Source: Ifrita kowaldi (lineage: Eukaryota > Chordata > Aves > Passeriformes > Cinclosomatidae). From it: DNA of 64,000 bases. The notes under the pieces are model-generated. The model was not told the origin of the DNA and ran no database searches. It saw only the letters and a program-made list of their open reading frames with translations. A program made the position numbers and the translations under genes. Position 1 is the first letter of the stretch. Each line of letters starts with the position of its first letter. The DNA lies in assembly GCA_013398055.1 (NCBI GenBank), contig VZRS01009624.1, forward strand, positions 124,001 to 188,000, written 5' to 3'. Below are positions 12,901 to 25,279 of this stretch, in pieces.

Positions 12901-14566
12901 CAACATCAGTTTTTAAATGCAGTGTGGAATCACCTCTCCTGGCAGCAGCCCCGCTCCTGCCAGGAACTGAAGGTCACCAGCCCTGTCCCTACAGAGTGGG
13001 TACATGGACAGTCCCACACTGGCCCAGAAGCTTCAAGGACACCACTTCTGGGCCTGATAAATCAAGTTAAAGAGCATCTCCGAATGCTCAGCCAGATGGA
13101 TCACTTGAATGGCTAAACACCCTAATACATCTTTTTGAGAAAAGATATTGGCTTGTGCAATGAAACAGATAATTGACTATTCCATGGAAACTGTTAGGGC
13201 TTTACCTCTGGGATTCGCAGGAACCCATCTCTCTTGCTACAGAGGAAAGCCAGCAAGTCTTTGGGTTGGATTTTATTCTCCTTTTTTTTTCTTCCCAGAG
13301 GAAGATTTGGAACAGAAACGAAGCCCAGGCTGCTCTTCCCACATCGATCCTCGCTGATGTATCTCGATAATCTGGGACTGAGTGCGAGTGCAGCAGCCCC
13401 ATCAGGCAATCAAATAACATAAACTTCCCAAAAACCCCGTGGGTACAGGGTAACCTGTCCTCAGGCCAGGCAGGTCTGATGGAAGGGAGCTCTTCAAACT
13501 CCCCTATCAATCTCAGCAAACCTTCCCTCGCCCCATCAACAACCTGAATCCAGTGTTTTCCCTCTGATCGACTGCTGCACTGATGGATATGGAAGATACC
13601 TGGGTTTTCCTGGGCTCTGGTAGGAGGAGGTGAGAGGAAATCATGCCACCCCCACCCTTCCCTGGCTCTTTCCTCTTCCAAGCACAACATCATCTCCAAG
13701 ATTTATAAAACTGTGGCTTTTTTTTTTTTTTTTAATACCAAAAATGAATGAAATCCAGGTTATGGAGCTGTAATTGCAGGCAGAGCTCCACCAAACCCGT
13801 GGGCCTCTTAACGGTTTATTCCTGTGGTTTCTCAGGACACGAGCTCCTTGATGGAATTACAGTGCTGTCATTCAAGTTGCTTGTTATTTGTTCTGTATGT
13901 AAATAAAGGGAATGCTTTTAAAGGACTGCACTAATGTATTCAAATATTTGTAGATAATCCACTGTAAATCTCCAGACTGGAGGATTTTGCATAAATGCTT
14001 GAATCTGTAACAGCTAGGAGGGAATTCCAACTCCCTGATCGAGTAAATTACACAAAAAAATAGCAGGATGATTAGACCAAGCACATTAATATTCACAATA
14101 AGTTTTGTCTGTCAGCATTCAGCACTGAATTCAAGGGTTGCATCCCTCTCAGTATTTGTGTGGCAGGAGGAGAAGCCATCCATAATCAGGGTGCAACAAT
14201 TCCACCAACACACATTTCATTGTTACAGAGCACCCCTAAACACAAGGAACTGGGCTGCTTATTGTATTTACTCATAGTTTTCATCCAAGCTTTAACACTT
14301 GATCAGCTGAGAATTTTTGCTGTCCAAATATCCCCTCTCTCCACATTTTAAGTTAGAGAGAGAGATGCTGACAGCCCTGAGCCATTCGGATCTCCCACAA
14401 ATCGCTCCCGCATTTATCTACCAGGAAAAGGCCCCTCTCCATCAGTAAAGGTGTTAATAATATATACACGTATTATTAACTGCACTTATTTTCATTTCTT
14501 GCCCTGGAGTCATCATTAGTGAAGATTAAACATGCATAAATCAGTCTCTCCTAAATTAGTGAACAT
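9964..14566. other. Non-coding stretch, nothing firmly recognised
   Basis: About 4.6 kb with no supported gene. The largest open frames (12200-12688 and 13202-13699, both minus, 162 and 165 codons) have no recognisable domain. A 16-base T run lies at 13718-13733. The right end (about 14440-14560) is rich in TAAT/ATTA motifs and repeat-free, so a regulatory element is possible but cannot be shown. Confidence 0.5.
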
Positions 14567-15035
14567 CAGCAAATGTCACCTTGTTGAAACAAGAAGTTAT
14601 TTATTTATTTATTTGTTTGTTTATTTTCCCCAAAATTGGATGGTGTTGAAAGACAGGTACAATCGTATCCCACCACTTTTTTTAGCCAGGCCACTGGGCT
14701 GCATCCCATAAGTCTCTCATTCTAAACCAGGGGAAATCAAGGTCAAACCTGGAATTTTTTGGCCACATGTCTTGTACACCGTAATTTTACTAAAAAAATC
14801 CAGCAAATGTCACCTTGTTGAAACAAGAAGTTATTTATTTATTTATTTGTTTGTTTATTTTCCCCAAAATTGGATGGTGTTGAAAGACAGGTACAATCGT
14901 ATCCCACCACTTTTTTTAGCCAGGCCACTGGGCTGCATCCCATAAGTCTCTCATTCTAAACCAGGGGAAATCAAGGCCAGGCCTGGAATTTTTTTGGCCA
15001 CATGTCTTATATGCCTTAATTTTACTAAAAACAAA
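14567..15035. repeat. Head-to-tail tandem duplication, unit about 234 bp
   Basis: Copy 1 is 14567-14800 and copy 2 is 14801-15035. The first 176 bases of each (14567-14742 and 14801-14976) are identical by eye. The remaining roughly 58 bases carry seven substitutions and two small indels. Each copy contains the same TTTA/TTTG simple repeat (about 14600-14628 and 14834-14862). No known transposon is recognised in the unit. The uneven divergence suggests an old duplication partly homogenised by gene conversion or unequal exchange. Confidence 0.95.
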
Positions 15036-17446
15036 TCCTGTGTGGTTTGGAAATCTTATTTGGAGAGGACCAAATTATGTCTTCAGCTACTTCTGTACTG
15101 CATTGTGCCAGTCACTGGAAGTCGTACAGGTATAATAGAGAGAGGAGATTAGCTGTCAATATTGCAAATAAAAACTAATTAAGGGAGAATGGTTTAATGA
15201 TAGAGGCTCATATTTCAACATTGCCAGTTCCTGCTATTTTATCATGAGTCTCTTGGAGTTTATTTGAAAGTCTTTCTCCTGAAAGAAGGTGATTACATGA
15301 GTATCTCACCGTCATTAACCAGGAGTAATTTCCCAGCCTTTCAGTTGCAGAGAGAGATGTCAGCTAAGTACACCTCCAAGGCTCAGAAATGAAAACATTC
15401 AACGTTTATTAATCTCACTAATTTTTGAGGGCCTGCTCACGTTGTTAAATGTTCAGGGTTGGCTACACCGAGATAGCAGAAGTACCAGAGACATCCCAAA
15501 TACCAGGAGGCTCTTTGTCCTTTCAAGGAGGGGAGTGCTGGTGCTGTTTATTCATCACTGCTAAGTTTAGCACAGCTCCAGGCATGAAGTATTAAAAAAT
15601 GTACTTATGTTGATTTGCATTTCTGCTAATTATTTCCACGGAGCTGTCACCTCCAACGCTGCCAGACAGAATTAGCTCCCCCAAAGGGCACTGGACAGAC
15701 AGGCATGGAGGGGTTGGATCTGAGATCAGGCAAACAGAGTGGTTCTGAACACCCTACCTTGGGAAAAAAAACGTAGGAATTCAACATCATTCCAGGTTAC
15801 GGCTGCCCAAATGAGTTACGCACAAGTTGGGATAATCAAGGGATAGAAGTGCACCCATCTGCTCCCTGTATTGCATCTGCAGCATCTTGCCTCGTCTTTT
15901 CCACATTTTCTTGCTGATCCAGCTTTTTCCTACACACAGATAATTAATTGGGGTTAGGTTCTGAAAGCCCTTTAGCTGCCTGACAGCTTGGACTCTGAAA
16001 AGTCCATGTTTAAGGGAACATTTCCCCTTCTGCAGCCACCTGGGGACCCTCTAATTCCAGCTTTTCTCTTCTGAGATCCTTTGGCCATCAGCAACACACC
16101 TTCCCCCTTAGGGACTTTGGCTGATTTCTTTATGGGAACTGCCTGGACCCCCCAAAAACACCAGTGGCACTGACAGAGTCACCCAGCAGTGAGAGCGTGG
16201 CACAGCAAGGAAGGTTTTGGCAAAGGTGGCCTTGGGTCACCAAGAGCCTGGGCTTGCTGTTATCCCAGCACTATAATTTGGGACTGTCCATGTAATGGAG
16301 ATGAGCTCTAAAATCTCTGGATCCCCTCCCTTCACCCTAACGATAAAATTCAGCACATTCAGTGCTGTGCTGACACAGGGCATTAATCTTGACACCCTCA
16401 CTGGCTTTGTAGTGTTGATGCAGAACAACAGGAATATTGCAAAATTCACCAACGGCAAAATCAAAATATTATCTTTAAAGTAATGCTTTAAAGGTTGATT
16501 TAAAATATTTCTATCAAATCTGAGAGAAGCACCTTTGGATACACCACTGAATCACCCCAGAACCGGAGCTAGAAGCTGTGGAACTCCCACGCAGGGAGGG
16601 AGACCCGAGAGTCCTGGCCAGGACNCAGTGTTGCTTTTGAATGGATCAATCCTCTTTCCCAGTTAGCACTGCCACAAACATCTGCTGCAGACCTAGGAAA
16701 TGCTGTTCCCATTAACAGCCTGACAGCATCCTGTGAACGTGTGCACACGAGCAGATTTTTGTGTGTACTACCACCCCTGAGCATCAGCTGGGAGGGACAC
16801 GCCTACACACCAAGGCTCGGGTAAACAAACACAGGGGTGGAATACAGAGTATAAGTAGTGGGAGGAGTTTAGTTCATGTTGCTCCCCCGTTCCATGCTGG
16901 GATCTAGGGCTGGGATAAGGCAGTCTGCTCTTAGTCCCATCCACCAGAGCCCTTCTATCCATAGAAATGATTAAAAATTAACTAGGCGAGGAAGAAAGAT
17001 CGACTTTATCGGGTACTGCTGAGATCAGATTAACACTGCACTGACACAGGGGAGTTCAAAGTTCAGGTTCCTGCATTACTGGAAGTTTAATTTTTAATCT
17101 TTCTTTAATAGTTAAGGTCTAGATGAGAGCCTTAGGTAGGTCCTGCCCTGACATGAAGGAACCTCAGGCCATAAACTTCAAAAGCACGGCTGATGGGCAT
17201 CTGATGTTCCCCAGAAGAAGAAAGAGCTCTTCCCTGCTGAGCTAGAGGTACTCCTGGAATTAATCATGTCTCCATTGCTCTTGTTTTGACTAAACACATC
17301 ATCCTGCTCCAAAGGATAAATGCAAGGGGTGAGAGACAAGGAGCGAGGCCTCAAGAGACTGCTGGGACTCTTCTGTTCATACCTGGTGGCCACTGCCACC
17401 TCTGAGGACCAGCTCTCCAAGCACCTATACCTTCCCCCAGCTCAAT
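15036..17446. other. Non-coding stretch with one ambiguous base
   Basis: No gene is supported. A single N is present at 16625. An ATTTGCAT octamer (POU-type motif) sits at 15613-15620 within a TAAT-rich patch, which is weak evidence on its own. Small opposed open frames around 16237-16483 have no recognisable content. Confidence 0.5.
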
Positions 17447-17863
17447 GACCAGAGGAGCACCTCCCCTATGGAGGCAGGCTGGGAGAGCTGGGCGTGTTCA
17501 GCCTGGGGAAGACTTTGGCCTGGAGACACCTTCCAGTACCCAAATGGGCTGCAAGAGAGCTGGAGAGGGACTTTGGCCAAGGGCCTGGAGGGACAGGACA
17601 AGGGGGAATGGTTTCGCACTGCCAGAGGGCAGGGCTGGATGGGATATTGAGAAGGAATTGCTCCCTGTGAGGGTGGGGAGGCCCTGGCACAGGGTGCCCA
17701 GAGAAGCTGTGGCTGCCCCTGGATCCCTGGCAGTGCCCATGGCCAGGTTGGACAGGGCTTGGAGTAACCTGGGACAGTGGAAGGTGTCCCTGCCCATGGC
17801 AGGGGGTGGAACTGGATGAGCTTTAAGGTGCCTCCCAACCCAAACCATTGTAGGATTCCATGA
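17447..17863 (+). mobile_element. CR1 LINE 3' fragment
   Basis: Sense-strand CR1. It begins in ORF2 near 'gaggagcacctcccctatgg', passes 'gagagctgggcgtgttcagc', 'agctggagagggactttg' and 'gtgcccagagaagctgtgg', and reaches the 3' end with 'ggtgtccctgcccatggcag' and a worn octamer tail at 17848-17863. Several indels break the ORF2 frame, so open frames in this interval on either strand are pieces of CR1 and not host genes. It is 5'-truncated, as expected for CR1. Confidence 0.95.
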
Positions 17864-20800
17864 CAAAATCAGTGAGTATTTGTGACCTACACACACTTTT
17901 ACCAACACTGTTGTGTCCAACCCCTCGCTTCACAAAGACAGTCCCAGGCACCAGAAGAGACACTCTCTTAAACCCTGGGATGTTCCACATTTCTGCCACT
18001 ATTTTATCGCCTGCCTTTACTGTACTTCCAACAGTTGCTAAGAATTACTTAACATCAGCAAATACTAAGCAGCAAATGTTTTACACATGACAAAATCCTT
18101 TGCCTCTGGCGTTTTCAGAAGTTCACATTTTGTCTCACGCAACAGAACCCGGGTTAGACTCTCACATCAGCTGCTGCAAAGGTTACGGGAGAAATGAGGG
18201 ACCTCGTCTCCCACTCAGCCTCACTCTTCTTTCAAAACCAAACTGATTGCTCTTGGATGGGGATGGGGGACATTCCGTACCTTCCCATATGGAGAGCAGA
18301 TTCTATGTGTTCAACGTGCCTGTGAGGTAATATTTCAGCTGAATCTACTGTCTGTCACATCTGGTATTTTGAATAATCGGTTAAGTGAACCATAAATTAA
18401 ATTAAGCCAAGCCAGTGTCATAAACCTAAAGTGCATTTCCAAGGGTTCTCCCATATGAAATGGGAGTTGGCTTTAGAAGGCTTTAACATCCTGACTCTGA
18501 GAGCCTTTACTGCAAATAAATCAAGAGCCTGTGTGCCTGTACCCGTGGAACAGCCCCCCAGAGTGGATTAAAAATAAATACTTGTGAGAAAGTGACAACA
18601 TGGGTGGATTTTCCTTCATAGACACCTGCCACGAAGGAAGGGCTTCTGATGGTGACAACTGGAATAAGAGACTAAACAGGAAATATCAGGGGAGACAGGA
18701 TCCTGGTGGTGCTTCCCGGGGTCTGCCAGGTTGGCTCTGAAGGAGCAGGAGACACTGGCTGCCCTCTCCAGCTCTGGTGGCAAAGTATCTGCAGGAAAGG
18801 TGAGGTTGTTTTATCTGCCTGACACTGGGATGAGGGACTGGTGCCCAGAGCAGCTGCTGCCCAGAGGGCTTTGGATGTGCCCCAATCTTTTCTCCCATCT
18901 CCTGGAGCTGAATCGCCCCACTTCCAACCAAAAAAAACAACCTCACAGTCAGGGAACAAAAAGCAGCCACTCATTTGCAAGCTTGTCCTTGGGAATGCTC
19001 TCCACAGCCTTGTGAATGCAACAATTTCAGCCAAAGGATTGTCTTTCCCTGCACCTCTCACAGCCCTGAGCACCACGTTTCACCAATAAAGGGCTAATGA
19101 ACCACAACAGTTGTTCATATGTTTTCTTACTCCTTCTCCGAAATGTCACAATAAATCTATATTGCCGGGGAACAGCAAGCAGATGGATACTGTAGCTCAT
19201 CATTTGGCATAGGTGTTCTCAATCAAGGCAGAGATTAATTCTCCCCAATGATAACCAGCTCTCTCATTTGTTAGGAGCCCGTTATCATTTTCTAAAAGGT
19301 TTTTCTCAGGACAAGCGTAAAAACCAGCTCTCTTTGTCCTATTGCTTTATCCATTACAGGGAGAATGAGAGATGGATTTCTGGAGACAAGGCGAGTTAAC
19401 CACAGAAAATGACATCTCAAATAAGCATAGAAACAATGGCAAAAAATTCCTAGGAACACTCTTTGATGGAGTACATGGACTCATGGAATGCATCTCCTGT
19501 TGCTTTGTGAGCAGCCCAGGAATACTTTTGTTAGGATTATTATTTCCTCAATGAGACTGAAAAAATATATTAAAAAACCAGATCAAAACAAATGAAAAAG
19601 CTGTTTTCTGAGATATGTCTCACAACAGCAAAAGGAATGTGTCCTTTTTTCTAAAACCTTCAAACTAAATAAGAGAACAGAAAAACAATGTGGATTTTGC
19701 TAGCTGGGAAAAATAAAATGGGGAATACAGTGCCATTTCTCATGACAGGGAGAGAACTAAAATTTGTAAGTGAATGCAGTGCCTGGCAAATAAAGTGAGC
19801 TTCACTCCTGACTTCCAGACCCTGCCTTGTCCCTGGTCCTGCAGGAGGTGTGCAGCATCTCTGGGAATTTCCATTTCCTCACTGATCTCCCTCTGATCTC
19901 ATGATTTCATTAAATACTCCTAAAAACATCCCCTTAAGGTATTTGTTACCCTTGAATTTTGTTTGCTAATGAGCTCCTAATTGTGGCATAGCAAGTTCAT
20001 CAACTATAGTGCTTCTGTAAAACAAAGAGGTACTGCAGCTAATTATTTGTTAAACTCATTATCAGAGCTCTGCTACTGCAAAATTTCGTAGGTGTTGAAT
20101 TTTCCAGCTGACATCCTGCTGCAGGACAGGGGGGGAGAGGACTTGAGCAGAGGTCTTGAAGTGATAAAACAGGAATGAGAGGGGTTTTAAGAGTTCCTGC
20201 TTTTCCTGCATCTCTCACCACCTCCAACGGGGCATTTCAGAGCACCCCCAGACACTCCAGGAAAACCTCTGCACTGCCCCTCGTGGGCACTGAGTAGAAT
20301 CAGCACAGGTAATCGACGAGTTTTCACTCCCTGCACACTAAAGAAGAATATATTAGTAGAAAATTAATAGCTCAGTTGGTTATTGATTAACAGAAATGCT
20401 ACAACGCTCTTACGATTTCAAATTGCTCCTGATTAATGGAAGAGGGAATGGAATGTAAAGAGTGATCTCACGGTGTTGGGAGCATCACAGAGCAGGGGAC
20501 TGCAGTGTCCTACATCCCTGGAAATGGGGATCACCCAAGCCTGACTCAACAGGGAACCTGAACTGCAAAATATATTTCTGTGTCCATCCTGGAGCTAAGA
20601 CACTGCAGGGTTCTGCCCCAACAGATAGTTGTAATTCCTTAATCTGTTGGGTGAGTGTTTCATTCCCTTTCCTGCCTCGCTGCTACTGCAGGAGCTCAGG
20701 TGTCTGGTGTGAGCTGCTCTGACTGGGGAGGATCCATCCCAAAACCACTGTTTTATCCACTGTAACAGTCACTCCTGTCCATTCCCACCTTTGCTTTCCA

Positions 20801-22946
20801 CTCCCTGGCCCAGTGTATCAAGGTTAAGGAATAATGAATAATCAATAAGGCCCTGTCTCCACCAGAGAAAAATGTTTCATCCTGAACACGACAGCTGAAA
20901 AAGATTTAAATACAGTTTTGTGCCATCCACTCCGGCTTTGCTAATATGAGCTGTGAGTCAGCATCCTCTTCTCGATCACTGCATTGCCATGTCCTGCAAG
21001 AACACGCCCTGCAGTGCTTCCCACAGCCCCTGGGAACTCAGGCTTCTGGGAAGAGGAAGGAAAAGAATTACTGACACTGCTCAAGCGCTTGCCCAGCAGT
21101 GGCATCCCTTAAAATGGTGCAGATTGAACCAGCAAGTCCCTTCCAAGGAAAGCCTGCATGCAGAGAAGCCAAGCAGAGCACCTTCCAGCACTGACAGTGA
21201 GTGTTATACCTGTGCCTTTATTCTATATATGGAATTGATAAACCACTGAAAGTCTTTGGGAAAAGGGAGAATTAGCTTTCCAAAAATGCAAGTGGTGTTT
21301 TGGACTAAAGTGTTTTGGAAAGAGGGACCGTGTTTCCAGGTCTGCCACTGACCAGCTCTGGATGTGAGCAGGGTCTTTGCTCCCTGAGCAACATGTAACA
21401 AATCTGCCCTGCAGTGAGGCAAAGAGATTGAAAACAACTTGTGAATCTCCAAGGTAAAACTATTCTATTACAAAATCACATTGCTATGCAGTACCCATTC
21501 CTCTGCCTATTTAAGCTGAATGTGAATGCAGGCTGCTATAATCTTGTATTATAGAGAAAACACCAAAAAAAACCTCAGAAAAAAGACATAACAACCTCTA
21601 CTACAGATACAATCAAAACAGGTTTTAATTATTTGCAGGCAGTACTCTGCCATGTATCACAGTTATTCATTTATACTTAAAAAAATAATAACCCTACTCT
21701 ATTTGATAGTTGGTGATACTGAATTAATAATTTGAGCAAGTCAGGAGGAAGTTAATGTAATCCTCAATTTGCTTTACATCTTCAGAGTCACCTACAGCAC
21801 TTTACAAGGCAGGTAATATTATCACAGCTGGACACCTTGGTAATCTTCTGAGCTCTTTCTCCTTTTCAAAATAAATGTTACAGATTTACCACGATACTGC
21901 TGAAATAGCTGTTAATTTACTTCAAAAGATGAAAGAAAACAGGTGAATTAACAGAGCCTTGAACTCCACCACACTGCACAGAAATTCCAGCAGGGTACAA
22001 CATAACTGGGAGGTCCAAGGCTGCAGATTGACCAGGCACGAGAACCTCCAGCCCCACCTCCCCTTTTAGGGGAGGTTTGGATCCAGCTCCTCCATCCTGG
22101 CTTTTTGTTTGTCCTGTGATCCAAAGCTGAGGGATTTGTAGAAGATGGCAGATGCTCCACAAGAGCAGATTTGCTATTTGTAAACCTCAGTTTGGCTCTT
22201 TGAGGCTGAAACTTTAAAGAGAGGTGACAAGGACCCCAAAATTTAGCTATTCCACCATTCAGGACATCTCAAAGTCAGTCTCACATGAACATTCCTCTCA
22301 GGCTCGCTCTTTAATTTCCATGGGATACTATTGCCTGCTCTTTAAATAGAACTTGAAAAAAAATTAAAAATATATATAAAACTCATTTACACACATTTAC
22401 ATATTAGAAAAGCCTAATCAAAACCTCCCTGATTTCCATGTCAACTGTCATAGATGTTTTAGCAATCAGCGAGCTTATATAAAAAATAAAATCAAAACAT
22501 ATTTGTCTTCTTACATAAGCTGTTATAGCAATAGAATGTAAAAAGTTAGAGATCTAAACGACACTGTAAAAGCTGTAAAGGCTGGAATGATTGATTTCAT
22601 AATGTTTCCAGGAATTATAAATAACCTTTAAGTGTCTCCGCTGCTTCAATTTGCATAAGCAATTGAGAGTTCATTAAGCAGGGATTAAAACAAAGCTGAG
22701 GCAGTGCTGGGGACTTGGTCTGAGCAAAGACCTGGGTCAGTCAGTGCTGCTCCAGCCTCAGCTCTCCCAAAAAGCTGCTGCAGATCGTGTTGGGTTTGTG
22801 TGGTGAGGAGCCAATGGCAGCCTGGATCAACCCAGCACAGATTCCCCAAGATCAGCTCTGGGGTTACACTGAGCTCTGGAAAAGCTGTGAAAATTATGTG
22901 TAAACCAGGGTGTGGTCAGCCTGAAACAGTGTGGGACCTCCACAGG
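17864..22946. other. Non-coding stretch; AT-rich block near the right end
   Basis: About 5 kb without a supported gene. Frames such as 18672-19076 (-, 134 codons) are unrecognised. The part at about 22320-22690 is AT-rich, free of repeats, and contains TAAT cores and an ATTTGCAT octamer at 22649-22656; it is listed separately as a possible regulatory block. A fragment near 21780-21825 faintly resembles ancient SINE/LINE tails but was not accepted. Confidence 0.5.
22320..22690. promoter_or_regulatory. Possible conserved non-coding element (unverified)
   Basis: This AT-rich, repeat-free block has an octamer motif at 22649-22656 and several homeodomain-type TAAT/ATTA cores. The composition and lack of repeat decay resemble deeply conserved enhancers in gene deserts. 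That is an inference from appearance only, since no alignment was possible. Confidence 0.2.
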
Positions 22947-23085
22947 AACTTCATAGGACCTCCAATGGGACTTGGAATCATGGAATATAATCACAGCATC
23001 ACTAAAGTTGGAAAAGACCTCCAGGATCGTTGAGTCTGACCTCCAAAATCATTGAGTCCAACTGCTAAAACTTCATAGGACCTTC
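22947..23085 (-). mobile_element. CR1 LINE 3'-end scrap flanked by a 15-bp direct repeat
   Basis: The core (about 22975-23065) is the reverse complement of a CR1 3' end, with 'aagttggaaaagacctccag' near 23005 and repeated 'atcattgagtccaac'-type text. The 15-mer 'aacttcataggacct' stands immediately left (22947-22961) and right (23069-23083) of it. CR1 does not normally create long target-site duplications, so the repeat may be an older duplication or a local rearrangement. Confidence 0.85.
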
Positions 23086-23190
23086 ACAGGAAATCCACAG
23101 GACTTCTACAGAGAATCCCCCCAAACATTCCAAGCATTTTCCACCCCTGCCAAGGCTGGAATTTCCCCTCAGTGAGCACCCACACAGCAT
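23086..23190. other. Short non-coding spacer
   Basis: About 100 bp between the CR1 scrap and the CA microsatellite, with no recognised feature. Confidence 0.5.
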
Positions 23191-23216
23191 CACACACACA
23201 CACACACACACACACA
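23191..23216. repeat. (CA)13 dinucleotide microsatellite
   Basis: Thirteen perfect CA units followed by TATG. It is a likely polymorphic marker and is not within any gene seen here. Confidence 0.99.
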
Positions 23217-24416
23217 TATGATTTTGTGGCCTTTCCTGCCCGTGTAAGAAATGAGAGGCTTTTGCTCCTTTGGCTCTGAGCTGTGGCTCCAGGTACTGGT
23301 TATGGGGCATGAAAAGGGAGGATGGGAGCACAGGGGAAGGAATGAAGACAAGGGAAGATAATTGAAAGTACCAGTGCACTAGTTATGTTGCATATATCTA
23401 ATGTAATTAGTATTAATAAGCTGTCAGTCAGAAGATGTAGTTGTTATAAGGCAGTTTCAGTGGGGGAAAATGATAATTGAACTCCTCCATGTATTTGTCT
23501 GTATTATTTATTCTGTTGTGTTTTCAGTTCACTGCCACAGTGTTTAGCAGAAGTGAAACTGAAGAAGTAAACTGAGTAAACTGAGGAAAAAAAATTAACA
23601 TCTATTGCTCTGAGCAGGGCCAGCCATATGAGAGAGGCTCAGGGAGGTCACTGGGTCACTTCTGTACCTGGTTCTCACTCAAACCACAACGTTTCCAAGC
23701 TATAACTTCACATTAATTCTGTTTTGATACATACACTTGTTCCTGTGGTACCTGGCATGGTACTGCTGCTCCTTTCTATTCTCTACTAATTCTCTACTAA
23801 TTCTCTACTCACTCCAGATGCTCTGTCTCATGGTTTAACACTGCAGTTCCTAAAGCTGGTCAAACCACGTGCACTGAATAACATATTCAACAATTCCCTT
23901 TGTTTTTTTGTTTTTTTTTAATTTTTCAATTGTCTGCAAGCAGTTTACAGCGTTTCCCAAAGCATCTGTAATGAGAAATTAGTCACTAAATATTTTATAC
24001 AAACAGTTATTTAGGCCGTATCTTGATCGCAAGCACTTTGCTGTGGATTCAGCTGGGACAGAAGGATTTGGATTGGATTTGTACTTCTGACTGTAAATTG
24101 GCCACATGGAGACAGCTCTCTTTCTCTGCTCTGCAAAGCAGCCCTCACGACAACAGTTGGGGTATTCCAGGCTCCAGCATTCCAAGTTCAAGTTACATTA
24201 GCTGTGATTGCTCTGGAATATCCCCAGTACATCACCTGCACTGGGAGTATTCTTAAATCTCAGAGCTACGTAAAAATATCACATCCCTATTTTAGACTTT
24301 GGCTGCATGGAGGAGGGCTTGACCCATGGAGAAATCCTGACTTTTATCCCCAGTGTCCAGAAACCTGGACAGAGCCTCACTCAGGTCAGTTTACATATGA
24401 GGAAGTTTTGGTGACT
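23217..24416. other. Non-coding stretch with a small 11-bp tandem repeat
   Basis: No gene is supported. The unit 'attctctacta' occurs about three times in tandem at 23778-23809. A T-rich patch lies near 23901-23930. Confidence 0.55.
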
Positions 24417-24574
24417 TGGTTGCCCAGAGAGGTGGAAGCCCCACCCATGGAAACTTTCACGGTCTGGATGAGGCTCTGAGTGACCTGATCCAGTTGAAGG
24501 TGTCCCTGCTGATGGCAGGGGGTTGGATTAGATGGCCTTCAGAGGTTCCTCCCAACCCATTCTGTGATTCCATG
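24417..24574 (+). mobile_element. CR1 LINE 3'-end fragment
   Basis: Sense CR1 3' end. It starts at 'tggttgcccagagaggtgg', includes 'ggtgtccctgctgatggcag' and 'ttcctcccaacccattctg', and ends in 'attctgtgattccatg', the degenerate octamer tail. Only about 160 bp remain and the copy is nearly free of CpG, which fits an older insertion than the one at 25280. Confidence 0.92.
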
Positions 24575-25279
24575 TGCATCGTCCACCCCATGGTCCCTCA
24601 AGGGCTCCTCCAGCACAGTCCTCTGCTTCCCATCACTCCTCAGATCCCAGCGGAGCACTGGGAGTTAATGGCAACACCAGGAATTTCTCTTCTGTGTGTC
24701 ACATAAATAAGAAATGCTGCTTCTTTTTCGTCACCTGCTGAATTTAAGGAATCTGTAAGTCATAAACCCTTGGCAGCTTGGCACAAAGGCTGCTCTGACT
24801 ACTGCAACCCATTTGCAATCCTGACTTTGTACAACCCCAGAGGAAGTAACTGCAGGCCTTGTTGGGCTGGAATAGCTCCCGTCAGCTCCTGGGATCAAAA
24901 TGAAACATTCCTGAACCGGCACCATTCCAGACGAGGGCTGGGAGACATTTTGTGACTCAGGCAATGAAAGGAAAAAACAGATCTTAGAAGATATTAGGAA
25001 GAAAAATGGGAACTGGGACGCTACCAGAGCCCTCCCTGCTCCTGCATCCGGCACCCTGCCCTGTGTGGGATCACAGGGAAGCCAGAGTGGGGCTGCAGAG
25101 AGGCCAAACCATCTCTCCAGTGGCTTGACGTGACTAATTTGGATGGCTACGGCTGGAGGTTTGTTTGGGAAATGCTGATTGTTTTCTAACTGTAATTGAT
25201 TGTGATCATTTGTTGCAGTCGTTGAGCGCGAGGCCCCGCGCCGTGCTCAGCAGAACGTGAGGATCAGAGAGGCCCAATC
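24575..25279. other. Non-coding stretch
   Basis: No gene or repeat is recognised. A short CpG cluster lies at about 25220-25256 just before the CR1 insertion. Confidence 0.5.

Noticed and set aside
12200..13699. Minus-strand frames of 162 and 165 codons
   Set aside because: No family similarity recognised; several competing frames over the same DNA, as expected from GC-richer non-coding sequence.
21755..21830. Segment 'cagcactttacaaggcaggt' resembling tails of ancient SINE/LINE families
   Set aside because: Only about 30 bp fit and flanking text does not extend the match; a profile search would be needed.
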